64,000 nt of DNA from Novosphingobium album (ex Liu et al. 2023) (GCF_029076845.1 NZ_JARESE010000015.1:1-64000), one strand, 5' to 3'. Shown: positions 25,197-34,286, numbered from the stretch's first letter. Made by a program: numbers and translations. The notes: generated by a model from the letters alone, not told the origin.

Positions 25197-26336
25197 CTAT
25201 CCGATGGCCGAGGGATCGAGCCGGCCTTCGGTGTCGAAACGCAGGATGACCGGCACGTCGACTTGCGGGCGCAGGGGCTTTTCGCCGCGCTTCAACGAGA
25301 GGACGAAGGCCAGGATCGCGGCGACGGCGACGTAGAGCTCCTCGCGGATGACCTGCTTTTCGCGCGTGGTGTAGAACACCGAACGGGCGAGCGCGGGGTA
25401 TTCCAGCACCGGCACCGCGTATTCGGCGGCCAGCTCGCGCATCGCCAGCGCCTTGTCGCCGCGCCCCTTGGCCAGCACGATCGGCGCGGAGGCCCTGGCC
25501 GGATCGTAAGCCAGGGCGACGGCGAAATGCGTCGGGTTGGTGATGACGAACTGGGCTTCCTTCATCGCCGGGACCAGGCCGCCCATGGCGATCTTGCGCT
25601 GGCGGTCCTTGATCGCTGCCTTGCGTTCGGGCGAGCCTTCCATTTCCTTGTGCTCGTCGCGCATTTCCTGATGCGACATCTTGAGCCGCATCATGCGGCG
25701 GACCCATTGCACCGGCAGGTCGATCAGCGCGATCATGATCAGCCCGGCGGACAGCGCGAACAGCAGCGTGATGATCGCGTGCCAGCCCCAGGCAAGCTGC
25801 GAGGTCAGATCGCCGCGGCCGAGCCCGGCCAGCGTGGCGATGCGGTCACGCCCCCAGACCCAGGCGATCGTGCCCAGCAGGCCCACTTTGGCCAGACCCT
25901 TGGCCATCTCGATCCAGCCGGTGGGCCCAAACATGCGCTGCAACCCCGAAAGCGGGTTCAGCCGCGAGGCCTTGGGCGCCATGTTGCCGCCCACCCAGCG
26001 GCCCTCGCCAAAGCCGAGCTGCGAGACCAGCGAGGCCGCCAGCACGCCCACGCCCAGCACGAAGACCGGCGGCAGCGCGGCGATCAGCGCGGACAGCAGC
26101 AGCCGGCCCGGCGCGAAATCGTCGATCGCGGCGCGGTCCCAGGTGAAGCCGGCGCGCAGGCCATCGGCCATGAGGCCCAGCACCCACGGCCCGGCAACCA
26201 GCAGCCAGGTGGCGCCCACCAGCGTCGTCGCCGCCGTCGCCAGTTCGCGCGAGCGCAGGACGTCGCCCTTCCTGGCGGCGTCCTGCTTGCGCTTGGCGCT
26301 TGGCGCAAAGCTCTTTTCGCCGCCGTCGTCGCTCAT
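25197..26336 (-). CDS. flhB: Flagellar export apparatus protein FlhB
   Basis: This 379-residue inner-membrane export-gate protein has four hydrophobic segments (about 35-60, 80-105, 145-165 and 185-208). Its cytoplasmic domain carries the NPTH autocleavage site at 267-270 (VITNPTHFAVAL), which switches export from rod/hook to filament substrates. The N-terminus SDDGGEKSFAPSAKRKQDA is the usual basic start. ATG 26336 overlaps the fliR stop (26333) by 4 bp. It closes the fliE-to-flhB operon. Standard length. Confidence 0.96.
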   Translation of the reverse strand: MSDDGGEKSFAPSAKRKQDAARKGDVLRSRELATAATTLVGATWLLVAGPWVLGLMADGLRAGFTWDRAAIDDFAPGRLLLSALIAALPPVFVLGVGVLAASLVSQLGFGEGRWVGGNMAPKASRLNPLSGLQRMFGPTGWIEMAKGLAKVGLLGTIAWVWGRDRIATLAGLGRGDLTSQLAWGWHAIITLLFALSAGLIMIALIDLPVQWVRRMMRLKMSHQEMRDEHKEMEGSPERKAAIKDRQRKIAMGGLVPAMKEAQFVITNPTHFAVALAYDPARASAPIVLAKGRGDKALAMRELAAEYAVPVLEYPALARSVFYTTREKQVIREELYVAVAAILAFVLSLKRGEKPLRPQVDVPVILRFDTEGRLDPSAIG

Positions 26337-27115
26337 CGTTCCAGCAGCCTTGCGGTGGCGCCGATGGCGGTGGCGGACAGTTCCGTCACCTGATCGGTCA
26401 GGATCGGCGCGGAAACGATCAGCGCGGCGATGCCCGCGAGCACGCCGGCCGGCAGGCCCAGCGCGAAGAGGTTGAGCGCGGGGGCCGAGCGGCTGAGCAC
26501 GCCGGTGATGACCTGCACCACCAGCAGCACCAGCGAGACGGGCAGGGCGATGGCGACGGCGGTGGCGAACATCGTCGCGGCAAAGCCGGCGATCTCGGCA
26601 AAGCGCTCGGCGCCCAGCCAGGTCTCGCCCGGCGGGAACACGCGGTAGCTTTCCACCACCAGCGCCAGCCATTGCAGGTGCCCGCCCAGCGCCAGGAAGA
26701 TCAGCGTGACGACGACGCTGAAGTAATGGCCCAGCGCGGGCGATTGCGCGCCCGAATTGGGATCGACCGAAGTGGCCATGCTCATGCCCATCGACCCGCC
26801 GATCAGCTCGGCCGCGATGACCGGGGCGGTGAAGGCCATCTGCAGCACGAAGCCCAGCGACAGGCCCACCAGCACTTCGCCCGCGACCATCACCATGCCC
26901 GCCAGCGACAGCAGCGCCGGCGGCGCCTGCACCGGCGTCCAGGCGCAGATCAGCACGGCGACGGCGCCGGCGGCGATCACGCGCAGCTGCGGCGGTACGC
27001 CGCCCATGCCGAACAGCGGGGCGGCGACCATCGCCGCGCCGACGCGCGTCATCACGAACAGCAAGCGCCAGAACTCGGCTTCGAGCGCGCCGAAGCCGAA
27101 ACTCAGCTGGATCAC
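26333..27115 (-). CDS. fliR: Flagellar export apparatus protein FliR
   Basis: The 260-residue polytopic inner-membrane component of the type III export gate has about six hydrophobic segments. The family segment with PPQLRVIAAGAVAVLI near residue 47 and the GSMGMSMATSVDPNSGAQSP stretch (about 108-127) are characteristic. It overlaps fliQ and flhB by ATGA junctions, so FliQ, FliR and FlhB are translationally coupled, matching their assembly with FliP into one helical gate. Confidence 0.95.
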   Translation of the reverse strand: MIQLSFGFGALEAEFWRLLFVMTRVGAAMVAAPLFGMGGVPPQLRVIAAGAVAVLICAWTPVQAPPALLSLAGMVMVAGEVLVGLSLGFVLQMAFTAPVIAAELIGGSMGMSMATSVDPNSGAQSPALGHYFSVVVTLIFLALGGHLQWLALVVESYRVFPPGETWLGAERFAEIAGFAATMFATAVAIALPVSLVLLVVQVITGVLSRSAPALNLFALGLPAGVLAGIAALIVSAPILTDQVTELSATAIGATARLLER

Positions 27116-27402
27116 GTCGGGCTGCTTTCCATGTGCGAGACGTTGGCGATCTGGGCGAAGATCTCTTCGGTGAAATCGCCGACCAGCGCCATCATCGAAC
27201 CGCCGAACAGCACCAGCACCAGCGCGGTGACGGCCAGCTTGGGCACGAAGGTGAGCGTCTGCTCGTTGACCGAGGTGGCCGCCTGGATGACGCCGACGGC
27301 AAGGCCGACGACCAGCGAGGCCAGCAGCACCGGGGCGGCGACCAGCGCCGTCACCCAGAGCATCCGGTCAGCGAGAGAAAGGAGCGCGGAAACGTCGTCC
27401 AT
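27112..27402 (-). CDS. fliQ: Flagellar export apparatus protein FliQ
   Basis: This 96-residue two-helix membrane protein contains LVVGLAVGVIQAATSVNEQT (about 30-49) and FVPKLAVTALVLVLFGG (about 52-68), the FliQ hallmark. Length is close to the family's 89. It lies 6 bp after fliP and overlaps fliR by 4 bp. Confidence 0.95.
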   Translation of the reverse strand: MDDVSALLSLADRMLWVTALVAAPVLLASLVVGLAVGVIQAATSVNEQTLTFVPKLAVTALVLVLFGGSMMALVGDFTEEIFAQIANVSHMESSPT

Positions 27403-27408
27403 GGGGCG

Positions 27409-28218
27409 CTATCCGAAACTGGCCGCGAGTGATCCCATCAGCAGCGCCCAGCCATCCACCAGGACGAAGAGCAGCAGCTTGAAGGGCAGCGAGACGACCA
27501 TGGGGCTCATCATCATCATGCCAAGGCTCATCAGCACGGACGAGACGACAAGGTCGATGACGAGGAACGGCAGGAACAGCATGAAGCCGATCTGGAACGC
27601 GGTCTTCAGCTCGCTGGTGACGAAGGCGGGCAGCAGGATCGAGAACGGCACGTCCGCCTGCGAGGTGAACCTGGGCGCCTTGGCCATGTCGGCGAACATC
27701 ATCAGGTCACGCTCGCGGGTCTGGCGGATCATGAACTTGTGGAACTCGCCCCCGGCGATCTGGATCGCCTGCTCGGCGTTGACGGTGCCGGCCGAATAAG
27801 GCGCGATCGCGTTCTGGTTCACCTTTTCCAGCGTGGGCGCCATGACGAACAGCGAAAGGAACAGCGACAGCCCGATCAGCACCTGGTTGGGCGGCGACTG
27901 CTGCAGGCCCAGCGCCTGGCGCAGGATCGCCAGGACGACGAGGATGCGGGTGAAGCTCGTCATCATCAGGATCAGGCTGGGCAGGATCGTCAGCAGCCCC
28001 ATGACGAGGAGGAGCTGCAAGGACAGGCTCATGCCCGGCCCGTCAGTCCCGCCCAGCGATCCGAAAGCGCGGTCCAGCGCGCCGGGAATGGCGGTGGCGG
28101 CCGGAGCGGCGGCGGCTTGCGAGGCCACTTGCGCGGCGGCCTGCGTGGCTTCCTGCGCGTGGGCGGCGATGGGCAGCAGCAGCGCGGCGATGGCCGCGGC
28201 CTTGAGCAAGCGCTTCAC
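27409..28218 (-). CDS. fliP: Flagellar export apparatus protein FliP
   Basis: The 269-residue protein has a cleavable signal peptide (KAAAIAALLLPIAAHAQE) and an Ala-rich periplasmic start, then the conserved FliP core: LLTILPSLILMMTSFTRILV near residue 95, QSPPNQVLIGLSLFLSLFVM near 125 and the C-terminal LGMMMMSPMVVSLPFKLLLF. FliP forms the pentameric pore of the export gate with FliR and FliQ. Its start overlaps fliO by 4 bp. Confidence 0.96.
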   Translation of the reverse strand: MKRLLKAAAIAALLLPIAAHAQEATQAAAQVASQAAAAPAATAIPGALDRAFGSLGGTDGPGMSLSLQLLLVMGLLTILPSLILMMTSFTRILVVLAILRQALGLQQSPPNQVLIGLSLFLSLFVMAPTLEKVNQNAIAPYSAGTVNAEQAIQIAGGEFHKFMIRQTRERDLMMFADMAKAPRFTSQADVPFSILLPAFVTSELKTAFQIGFMLFLPFLVIDLVVSSVLMSLGMMMMSPMVVSLPFKLLLFVLVDGWALLMGSLAASFG

Positions 28219-28505
28219 GCGGCCTCTCCTGCGTCAGGGGTTTCGGGGCGGGGCCGCGCGGGCGCCTCGGCGAGCCGGGACAGGCCCTGGCGCGAGACGG
28301 ACACGAGGATCTCGCGGCCGTGGAATTCGATCACCGCCAGCTTGAGCGTGGGCGAAAGCATGGTCGTCTCGATGATCTTCACCGATTTCGATCCGCCGCC
28401 GATGCCGGCCTTTTCCTGCAGCTTCTGCGCAAGCTTCATGCAGCCCCAGGCGATGCCGCAGATCAGCGGCAACAGGATCAGCAGCTTGAGGATGTACCAG
28501 AACAT
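28215..28505 (-). CDS. fliO: Flagellar biosynthesis protein FliO
   Basis: This small 96-residue single-pass protein has a membrane helix at residues 2-22 (WYILKLLILLPLICGIAWGC), then a cytoplasmic domain with KIIETTMLSPTLKLAVIEF and GREILVSVSRQGLSRL, as in FliO, which helps assemble the FliP ring. It sits between fliN and fliP with 1-bp and 4-bp overlaps. FliO is poorly conserved, so position carries much of the weight. Confidence 0.85.
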   Translation of the reverse strand: MFWYILKLLILLPLICGIAWGCMKLAQKLQEKAGIGGGSKSVKIIETTMLSPTLKLAVIEFHGREILVSVSRQGLSRLAEAPARPRPETPDAGEAA

Positions 28506-28828
28506 CAGGCGCCAGCCCCTCCGGCGGCGCCGGGGACCATGGCCGAGCCGGTATCGCCGGCGGCCGCGCCCGGCGCGGGGCTGGAGCCGGCCAGCTCGAC
28601 GATGCGCAGGCCGAACCGGCCATTCTGCGCCACGATCTCACCCTTGGCGATCGGCTTGCCGTTGACCAGCACGTCGAGCAGCTCGTCGGTCAGCCGATCG
28701 AGCACGACCACGCTTTCCTCGCCCAGCGAGAGCACGTCCTTCAGCTTCATGTCGACGCGGCCGAGCTCGACCGAAAGGCGCACGTCGACATCCTTGAGGA
28801 AATCGAAGCCGCGGGGGTGAATGCTCAT
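28505..28828 (-). CDS. fliN: Flagellar motor switch protein FliN
   Basis: The 107-residue protein carries the SpoA/FliN domain: VDVRLSVELGRVDMKLKDVL (about 11-30), SLGEESVVVLDRL and VLVNGKPIAKGEIVAQNGRF (about 49-68). It forms the lower C-ring with FliM and docks the FliH-FliI ATPase. A short Ala/Gly/Pro tail follows the domain. It overlaps fliO and follows fliM after 18 bp. Confidence 0.95.
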   Translation of the reverse strand: MSIHPRGFDFLKDVDVRLSVELGRVDMKLKDVLSLGEESVVVLDRLTDELLDVLVNGKPIAKGEIVAQNGRFGLRIVELAGSSPAPGAAAGDTGSAMVPGAAGGAGA

Positions 28829-28846
28829 GGAAAAGTGTCCCTTTCG

Positions 28847-29746
28847 TCAGAATGCGTGATTGATGCGGACCGCGACGCGATCGTCGAGGTCGCCGATCGT
28901 GCCGGTGGCGATGGTCTGGTCGCCGATCCTGAGCGGCACGCTGCGCGCCACCGCGACCGGCAGCACGTCGCCGGGCTTGAGATCCGCCAGCTTCGAAAAG
29001 CCGATCGCCATGTCGACGATCACCGCCGTCACCGTCAGCGGCATCGAGGCGAAGGGCTCGTCCACCGGGCTCGGCGCGGGGCGCGCGGGCGTGTGCGGGC
29101 GGCTGGCGCGCGCGCTGCCGGAGAAGATCGGGGCCAGCGTGGCGTGCGGGAAGGCGAGCGAGAGCATCCAGGGCTCGCAGCCTTCTTCCTGCACCACCAG
29201 CACCAGCTGAAGCATGGCTTCGGTCTCGGCATAGGCCGAAAGCTGGCGCAGGCTGGTATCGCGCCGCAGCGGGTGGACCGGGAACGCGGCGCCGAACGCC
29301 TCGCCCAGCGCGGTCGCCACGGTGGCTTCCAGCCGGGCGATCAGCAGCTCGGCGGAAAGCGGAAAGCTCGCCGGCATCGGATTGGGCACCTGGCCGCGCC
29401 CGCCGAAGGCGCGATCGACCAGGCGGAACACCGGCGCGGCATCGAACGTGGCCAGCAGCGAGCGGCCTTCCGGGCCCACCGCCAGCAGGCTGTGCGAGGC
29501 CAGCGCGGCTCCTTCGGCCGCGATCGTCGCCATGGTGCAATCGCGCGGCATCCCGGGCGTGATCTTCGGCGCATCGGTGCCCGAAAGCCGGGCAAGGCCG
29601 ACCGCGAGCGTGCGGGCGAGGCGTTCGCCCAGCAGGTTCAGCGCCGGGCCAAGCTCGCCAGTGGCGGGCTCGGCGGCCAGCAGCTCCGGGCAATGCCGGG
29701 CCTGCGTTCGGTCCGCAACAAGGGCGCGTTCAGGCTTCATGGCCAT
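28847..29746 (-). CDS. fliM: Flagellar motor switch protein FliM without CheY-binding N-terminus
   Basis: This 299-residue FliM has the middle domain with the FliG-contact motif GGRG (RAFGGRGQVPNP, about residue 110) and the C-terminal SpoA domain (KPGDVLPVAVARSVPLRIGD, about 255-274). The N-terminal EIDALL-type peptide that binds CheY-P in well-studied FliM proteins is absent: the protein starts MAMKPERALVADRT and there is no upstream room, because the fliL stop is 2 bp away. Length is somewhat below the usual 320-340. Switching input, if any, must reach this rotor differently. Confidence 0.9.
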   Translation of the reverse strand: MAMKPERALVADRTQARHCPELLAAEPATGELGPALNLLGERLARTLAVGLARLSGTDAPKITPGMPRDCTMATIAAEGAALASHSLLAVGPEGRSLLATFDAAPVFRLVDRAFGGRGQVPNPMPASFPLSAELLIARLEATVATALGEAFGAAFPVHPLRRDTSLRQLSAYAETEAMLQLVLVVQEEGCEPWMLSLAFPHATLAPIFSGSARASRPHTPARPAPSPVDEPFASMPLTVTAVIVDMAIGFSKLADLKPGDVLPVAVARSVPLRIGDQTIATGTIGDLDDRVAVRINHAF

Positions 29747-29748
29747 GC

Positions 29749-30339
29749 TTACTGGATGATGAAGCTGCGGAAGTAGACGGCATCGACCCCGCCGAAGCCC
29801 TCGTTTTCGGCGAGGACCTTGTTGATCGCGGCGGTCAGGCGCTTCTGCAGGCGTTCCTTGCCCGGCACGGTATAGACGTCTTCCTCGGGCGTATCGGCCA
29901 GGATCGTCAGGATTTCGGACCGGATCGCCAGCTCATGCTTCTTCAGCCACATCAGTACCCGGCCATCGCGGCGCGTGGAACAGGCCAGGCTGAGCTGGAC
30001 GAGCGCGTCGGAATTCCTGAGGTTCGAGGTGAAGTCGTCGGAGAAGGTGTAATAGGCGGTGCGAAATTCGCTGCCGCCTTCGCCTTCCACATCGGCGCCG
30101 CCTTCGCCTTCGCCTTCCTTGCCCTCGGTCTTGGGCGCATAGGGATCTTCCTCGCCCTTGCGGATGAGCTTGGGCGTGTTGTCTTCCTTCGCCTCATGCC
30201 CGCCGCCGATGATGCCGGCCTGCATCATGCCGAAGACGCCGCCGCCCCCGGCCGCCAGCAGGCCGACGCCGGCCAGCACCTTCATCATCATGCCCTTGCC
30301 CTTCTTGGGCTTCGCGCTCTTTTCGGCTTTGTCGCTCAT
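29749..30339 (-). CDS. fliL: Flagellar basal-body-associated protein FliL
   Basis: The 196-residue single-pass protein has a Lys-rich cytoplasmic start, a membrane helix at about 17-40 (MKVLAGVGLLAAGGGGVFGM), an acidic Glu/Gly linker (about 65-90) and a FliL domain (FRTAYYTFSDDFTSNLRNSD, then VYTVPGKERLQKRLTAAINK). FliL surrounds the stator and supports torque. It is the gene between fliK and fliM in the operon. Confidence 0.93.
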   Translation of the reverse strand: MSDKAEKSAKPKKGKGMMMKVLAGVGLLAAGGGGVFGMMQAGIIGGGHEAKEDNTPKLIRKGEEDPYAPKTEGKEGEGEGGADVEGEGGSEFRTAYYTFSDDFTSNLRNSDALVQLSLACSTRRDGRVLMWLKKHELAIRSEILTILADTPEEDVYTVPGKERLQKRLTAAINKVLAENEGFGGVDAVYFRSFIIQ

Positions 30340-30365
30340 GGTCGTTCCTTGGAAAGGTCAGGGCT

Positions 30366-31928
30366 TCAGGCGTAGATGCCGCTGCGGCGGGCCGGGGTTT
30401 CCGACCCGGCTTTTCCGCGTGGCTCGCCGGAGGAAGAGCGGGCGAAGGCCGCCTGCTCGCGAAGGGATTCGCGCGCCGTGGCATCGCCGCGCGCGGTGGA
30501 TTGCTGCTGGCCCTGGCCGGTGGCGGTGCCGGCCTGCTGCTGTTGCGGGCCTTGCTGGGGCTGCTGCTGCCCGTCCTGGCGCGGTGCCTCGCCATCGCCA
30601 TTGCCCGTGCCCGCCGCCAGCGAGGCGGCCGCAGCGGCCTGCACCGCCGGGGCAAGGCCGGGGTCGGCACCGGCGACCGTCACGTTCATATGCGTCTGGT
30701 CCTGGCGGAACTGCAGCGAAACGGTGCCGAACTCGGCATGGGTGAGCGCGGTGCGCACGAGGTTGGGCTGCGCCGCCTCGCGCGCCTCGACCAGCCGGTC
30801 GACCAGCGTGGAGAAATCGTGCGGGGCCTGCGCCGGGGCCGCCGCCGGCGCGGAGAAGGGCGTGCCCGTCTCGGCACGCGGCGTGGCGGGCGCATCGATT
30901 GCAAGCGGTGTCGCGGGCATTTCCGCCATCGCCAGCGGGGCCGGGGCAGGCGCGAGCGGCGCGCTGGCGGTGCGTTCGGCCGCCTTGGCCGGGCTTGCCG
31001 CTTCGCTCGGCGTGGCGAGGGTGGGCGTCGCGTTTCCGGTGGGCGCGGGCGCCGGCTCGGGCTGCGTCGAGGCGCGGGCCGGCGCGGCGTGCGTGCCGGC
31101 GGTGGGCCTGGTGTCGGTCATGGCGCGCAACGCGGTCTCGGTCGCGACCGGCTTGGCGGCGATCACTTCGATCGGGGCCAGGCGCAGGCGCGAGACTTCG
31201 GCGCTGATCGTGGCGGCGGCGGGCTTCGCGCCGGTGGCTTCGGCTTCGTCCACTTGTGGGGCGGGCAGGGCGGACGCGGATGGCGCCTCCTGGCCCGCAG
31301 CCGGCTGCTTCGCGGCGATCGGGGCCCGCGCGGCGGTGGCGGCAAGCAGAGTGGCCGCCATCGCGCGCGGCGCGATCGAGGAAGCGCCGGTATCGGGCGT
31401 GTTCGGGGCCGCCGGGGTGATCTGCGGCGCCAGGCCGAGCAGCAGGGCGATGGTCGGTTCCGCCTCGGCGGCGTGGGGCGCGTCTGGCGCCTCGCCCGGC
31501 GTCGCGGTCCCGGCGGCATCGGCTTGCGGCCGGGCGGCGTGCCGGGACAGGCCGGCAACCGCCCTGGATGAAGTGGTCGGCAGGAGCGAGGTCGGCACGG
31601 GAGTGGCCGGCGCCTTGCCGACCGGCAATGTCGCGGCCGATGCAGGGACGTCCGGCAAGGAGACCGGCAAAGCCTTGCCGCCCGGCTTGCCGGCGATGCC
31701 GCCCGTGCCGGCTTGCGGCGCGGTCAGCGCGGCGAGCTGCGCCTGTGCCGGATCGGCCGGCGCGGCTTCGCCTTCGGCCGGGATGGCCGTCGCATTGCCC
31801 AGGATGGCCAGGAAATCCGTGGCTCCGGCGCCATGCCCAGCGGGCGCGGCGGTCTTGCCGGGCAGTGCCGGCTGGCCCGAAGCGGCGGAAAGCTGGTGCA
31901 TGGGGGTGACGTCCTTCGCATTAACCAT
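30366..31928 (-). CDS. fliK: Flagellar hook-length control protein FliK
   Basis: The 520-residue protein is dominated by low-complexity Ala/Pro/Thr sequence (residues about 30-370), as expected of a secreted molecular ruler. The conserved FliK C-terminal domain follows: LVDRLVEAREAAQPNLVRTA, ALTHAEFGTVSLQFRQDQT and HMNVTVAGADPGLAPAVQAA (about 375-435). FliK measures the hook and switches FlhB specificity. Its tail is Gln-rich. Start ATG at 31928 is 8 bp after fliJ; an internal ATG at codon 10 is possible. Confidence 0.88.
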   Translation of the reverse strand: MVNAKDVTPMHQLSAASGQPALPGKTAAPAGHGAGATDFLAILGNATAIPAEGEAAPADPAQAQLAALTAPQAGTGGIAGKPGGKALPVSLPDVPASAATLPVGKAPATPVPTSLLPTTSSRAVAGLSRHAARPQADAAGTATPGEAPDAPHAAEAEPTIALLLGLAPQITPAAPNTPDTGASSIAPRAMAATLLAATAARAPIAAKQPAAGQEAPSASALPAPQVDEAEATGAKPAAATISAEVSRLRLAPIEVIAAKPVATETALRAMTDTRPTAGTHAAPARASTQPEPAPAPTGNATPTLATPSEAASPAKAAERTASAPLAPAPAPLAMAEMPATPLAIDAPATPRAETGTPFSAPAAAPAQAPHDFSTLVDRLVEAREAAQPNLVRTALTHAEFGTVSLQFRQDQTHMNVTVAGADPGLAPAVQAAAAASLAAGTGNGDGEAPRQDGQQQPQQGPQQQQAGTATGQGQQQSTARGDATARESLREQAAFARSSSGEPRGKAGSETPARRSGIYA

Positions 31929-31936
31929 GCAGAAGG

Positions 31937-32362
31937 TTATTCAAGACCCGTGCCAATTGCCTTTCGGCTGCCCAGCGCCGGATTTTCGGCGCCTTTGGCG
32001 ATCATCCGGGCTTGCAGGTCGGCCCGTTCGCCAATCGCGGCGCGGCGCCGTTCGGCCTCGGCGAGTTGCTGCATCTTGGCATCGGCGATCGACTGGGCGC
32101 GCGTCGCATCGCCTTCGGTGGTGCGGCTCAAGGCGTTCAGCCCGCCGACGAAGCGGCCAAGCTGGCGCAGCCCGGCGCCGTCCATCACTTCGCGCCGCGT
32201 AGCATAGTCGGCGGCAAGCCGGCGCGTGCGCTCGGTCAGTGCGCGCAATTGCGTCAGCGTGCTTTCGGCCTCGGCGGCTTCGGCGGCGGCGGCCTGCTTG
32301 GCGACGTCGCGGATCCGTTCGAGCCGGCGCAGCCGCGCGAGCCGGGCGCGATCCGCGTTCAT
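31937..32362 (-). CDS. fliJ: Flagellar export chaperone-like protein FliJ
   Basis: The 141-residue protein is almost entirely helical and charged (RLARLRRLERIRDVAKQAAA, then AESTLTQLRALTERTRRLAA), the coiled-coil antenna form of FliJ that links the FliI ATPase to FlhA. It overlaps the fliI stop by 4 bp. Identity rests on build and position more than on conserved residues. Confidence 0.85.
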   Translation of the reverse strand: MNADRARLARLRRLERIRDVAKQAAAAEAAEAESTLTQLRALTERTRRLAADYATRREVMDGAGLRQLGRFVGGLNALSRTTEGDATRAQSIADAKMQQLAEAERRRAAIGERADLQARMIAKGAENPALGSRKAIGTGLE

Positions 32363-33681
32363 CCCAGCAGCGCCGAAAGCTGCGCGGCGCTATCGGCGAG
32401 GTCGATCGTCTCGTCGGCCGACTGGCACAGGAAGGCATTGAGCAACTGGTGCATGGCGATGGCGCGATCAAGCTGGGGATCGGCCCCGGCGCGATAGGCC
32501 CCCATCAGGACCAGGTCGCGGTTTGCCTCGTAACTGGCTGAAAGCGCGCGGAACTCGCGCGCAAGCTGCTTGTGCTCGGGGCTGACGATATCGTTCATCA
32601 CGCGGCTGAGCGAGGCGGCGATGTCGACTGCCGGATATTGCCCGCGCTGCGCCAGCTCGCGCGAGAGCACGATGTGGCCATCGAGGATCGAGCGCGCGGT
32701 ATCGACCACGGGATCGTCCTGGTTGTCGCCATCAGCCAGCACCGTGTAGAGCCCGGTGATTGAGCCGCCGCTGGCCGCCGAATTGCCCGCGCGTTCCACC
32801 AGCTTGGTGATCGTCGCCAGCGCGGAAGGCGGATAGCCGCGCGCCGCGCCGGGTTCGCCCAGCAGCAGGCCGATCTCGCGCGCGGCGTGGGCCACGCGGG
32901 TCAGGCTGTCGAGGATCAGCAGCACGCGCTTGCCGGCGCTGCGGAAATGCTCGGCCATGGATGTCGCCAGCATCGCGCCGCGCAGGCGCAAGTTGGGCGC
33001 ATGGTCGGCCGGCACCGCGACGACGATCGTCTTCTCGCGCTTTTCGGCGTTCATGTGCCGCTCGACGAAGTCGGAGACCTCGCGCGCGCGTTCGCCGATC
33101 AGGCCGACGACGATGATGTCGGCCGAGGCCCCACGCGCGATCATGTCGATCAGCACCGATTTGCCCACGCCCGATCCGGCCATCACGCCGATGCGCTGGC
33201 CGACGCCGAACGTGGTCAGCGCGTTGAGCGAGCGCACGCCGGTATCGAAGCAGGCGCGCACCGGGCTGCGATCGAGCGCGGAGCTGCGGATGCCGCCCGA
33301 AGGCCATTCGCAATGCGGGTGGATCGGCGGGCCGCCGTCGATCGGCAGCCCCTCGCCATCGACCGAGCGGCCCAGGAACGGCTCGCCCACCGGCAGCAGG
33401 CCAGGCCGTCCTTCGGGCCAGACGCGCGCGCCGGGGCGCAGCATCACCGAATCGCCCAGAAGCATCATCATCGTGCGGCCATTGCGAAAGCCGATCACTT
33501 CGGCGGCCAGCCCCATGCCGCGTCCATGCGCGACGCGGCACATCGCGCCCACCGGCACTGACAGCCCGCTCACTTCCAGCAGGCCGCCATCGCAGGCCGC
33601 GACCAGGCCGAAGCGGCGCGGCGTCAGGCTGATCGGCTCGGCGGTGAGATCGGTCAGGATCGGTTCGAAGATCTTCAGCAC
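32359..33681 (-). CDS. fliI: Flagellum-specific ATP synthase FliI
   Basis: The 440-residue export ATPase has Walker A GSGVGKS at 169-175, the Walker B-type strand VLLILDSLTR and the arginine/catalytic surroundings GEPGAARGYPPSA. It is homologous to F1-beta and energises export at the base of the flagellum. The start is GTG 33681 (GTG CTG AAG), overlapping the fliH stop by 7 bp; an upstream extension would only read fliH DNA in another frame. Normal length. Confidence 0.95.
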   Translation of the reverse strand: MLKIFEPILTDLTAEPISLTPRRFGLVAACDGGLLEVSGLSVPVGAMCRVAHGRGMGLAAEVIGFRNGRTMMMLLGDSVMLRPGARVWPEGRPGLLPVGEPFLGRSVDGEGLPIDGGPPIHPHCEWPSGGIRSSALDRSPVRACFDTGVRSLNALTTFGVGQRIGVMAGSGVGKSVLIDMIARGASADIIVVGLIGERAREVSDFVERHMNAEKREKTIVVAVPADHAPNLRLRGAMLATSMAEHFRSAGKRVLLILDSLTRVAHAAREIGLLLGEPGAARGYPPSALATITKLVERAGNSAASGGSITGLYTVLADGDNQDDPVVDTARSILDGHIVLSRELAQRGQYPAVDIAASLSRVMNDIVSPEHKQLAREFRALSASYEANRDLVLMGAYRAGADPQLDRAIAMHQLLNAFLCQSADETIDLADSAAQLSALLG

Positions 33682-34286
33682 TGGTGCAGCGCCTCGGCAA
33701 TGGCGCGGCGCCAGGTGGCGGGGCCATCCTCGACGCCGCCGTTGGTGCAATCGACGCGCAGTTCGCCGCGCGGCATCGTGGCATCGGCCTGAACGTCCCA
33801 TTCGGCGCACAGGCGTGGCGAGACGAGCTTGAAATCATCGGGGTGCAGTCGGATCACGCGTTCGTCATCCGCGCGCGAGAGCATGGAGACGGCGGTTTCG
33901 ATCCGGCGCACCAGCATGTCCTCGTCCAGCGCCAGGGGCATGATCGCCGATTCGCACAGCGCCGCGACCGTATCGCGCAGGCGCAGGCGCAATTCGTCCT
34001 CCATCGCCTTGTCGAGCCGGGAGAACGACAGCGCCAGCTTGCCCGCCGCCGCCGCGTCGGCCGCGGCCACCGCCTCGGCTTCGGCGCGCGCCTGTTCGGC
34101 CCCGGCGGCATAGCCTTGCGCGAAGGCTTCCGACACGAGATCGGGCTCCGCCGTCTCGAAGTTCGGGATCGGGGTGGGCTCGGGCTCGCGCCTGGCCGGC
34201 AGCGACAGCCCGAAGCGCGCGTCGGCGCGAAAGCCGCCCGGTTCCGAAAGCGCCGCGAAGGGCAGGCGCATGGGCATTTCAGACAT
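33675..34286 (-). CDS. fliH: Flagellar assembly protein FliH
   Basis: This 203-residue protein has an Ala/Glu-rich coiled coil in the middle (AQGYAAGAEQARAEAEAVAA, about 55-75), followed by SFSRLDKAMEDELRLRLRDT and a conserved C-terminal domain. FliH is the FliI partner that docks on FliN. It overlaps fliI by 7 bp and fliG by 8 bp. Recognition is by region, gene order and the C-terminal RIETAVSMLSRADDERVIRL segment. Confidence 0.88.
   Translation of the reverse strand: MSEMPMRLPFAALSEPGGFRADARFGLSLPARREPEPTPIPNFETAEPDLVSEAFAQGYAAGAEQARAEAEAVAAADAAAAGKLALSFSRLDKAMEDELRLRLRDTVAALCESAIMPLALDEDMLVRRIETAVSMLSRADDERVIRLHPDDFKLVSPRLCAEWDVQADATMPRGELRVDCTNGGVEDGPATWRRAIAEALHQC

Noticed and set aside
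30366..31928. 608-codon plus-strand frame opposite fliK
   Set aside because: Ser/Ala/Gly/Arg-rich shadow without domains; the minus frame ends in a recognisable FliK C-terminal domain and fits the operon.
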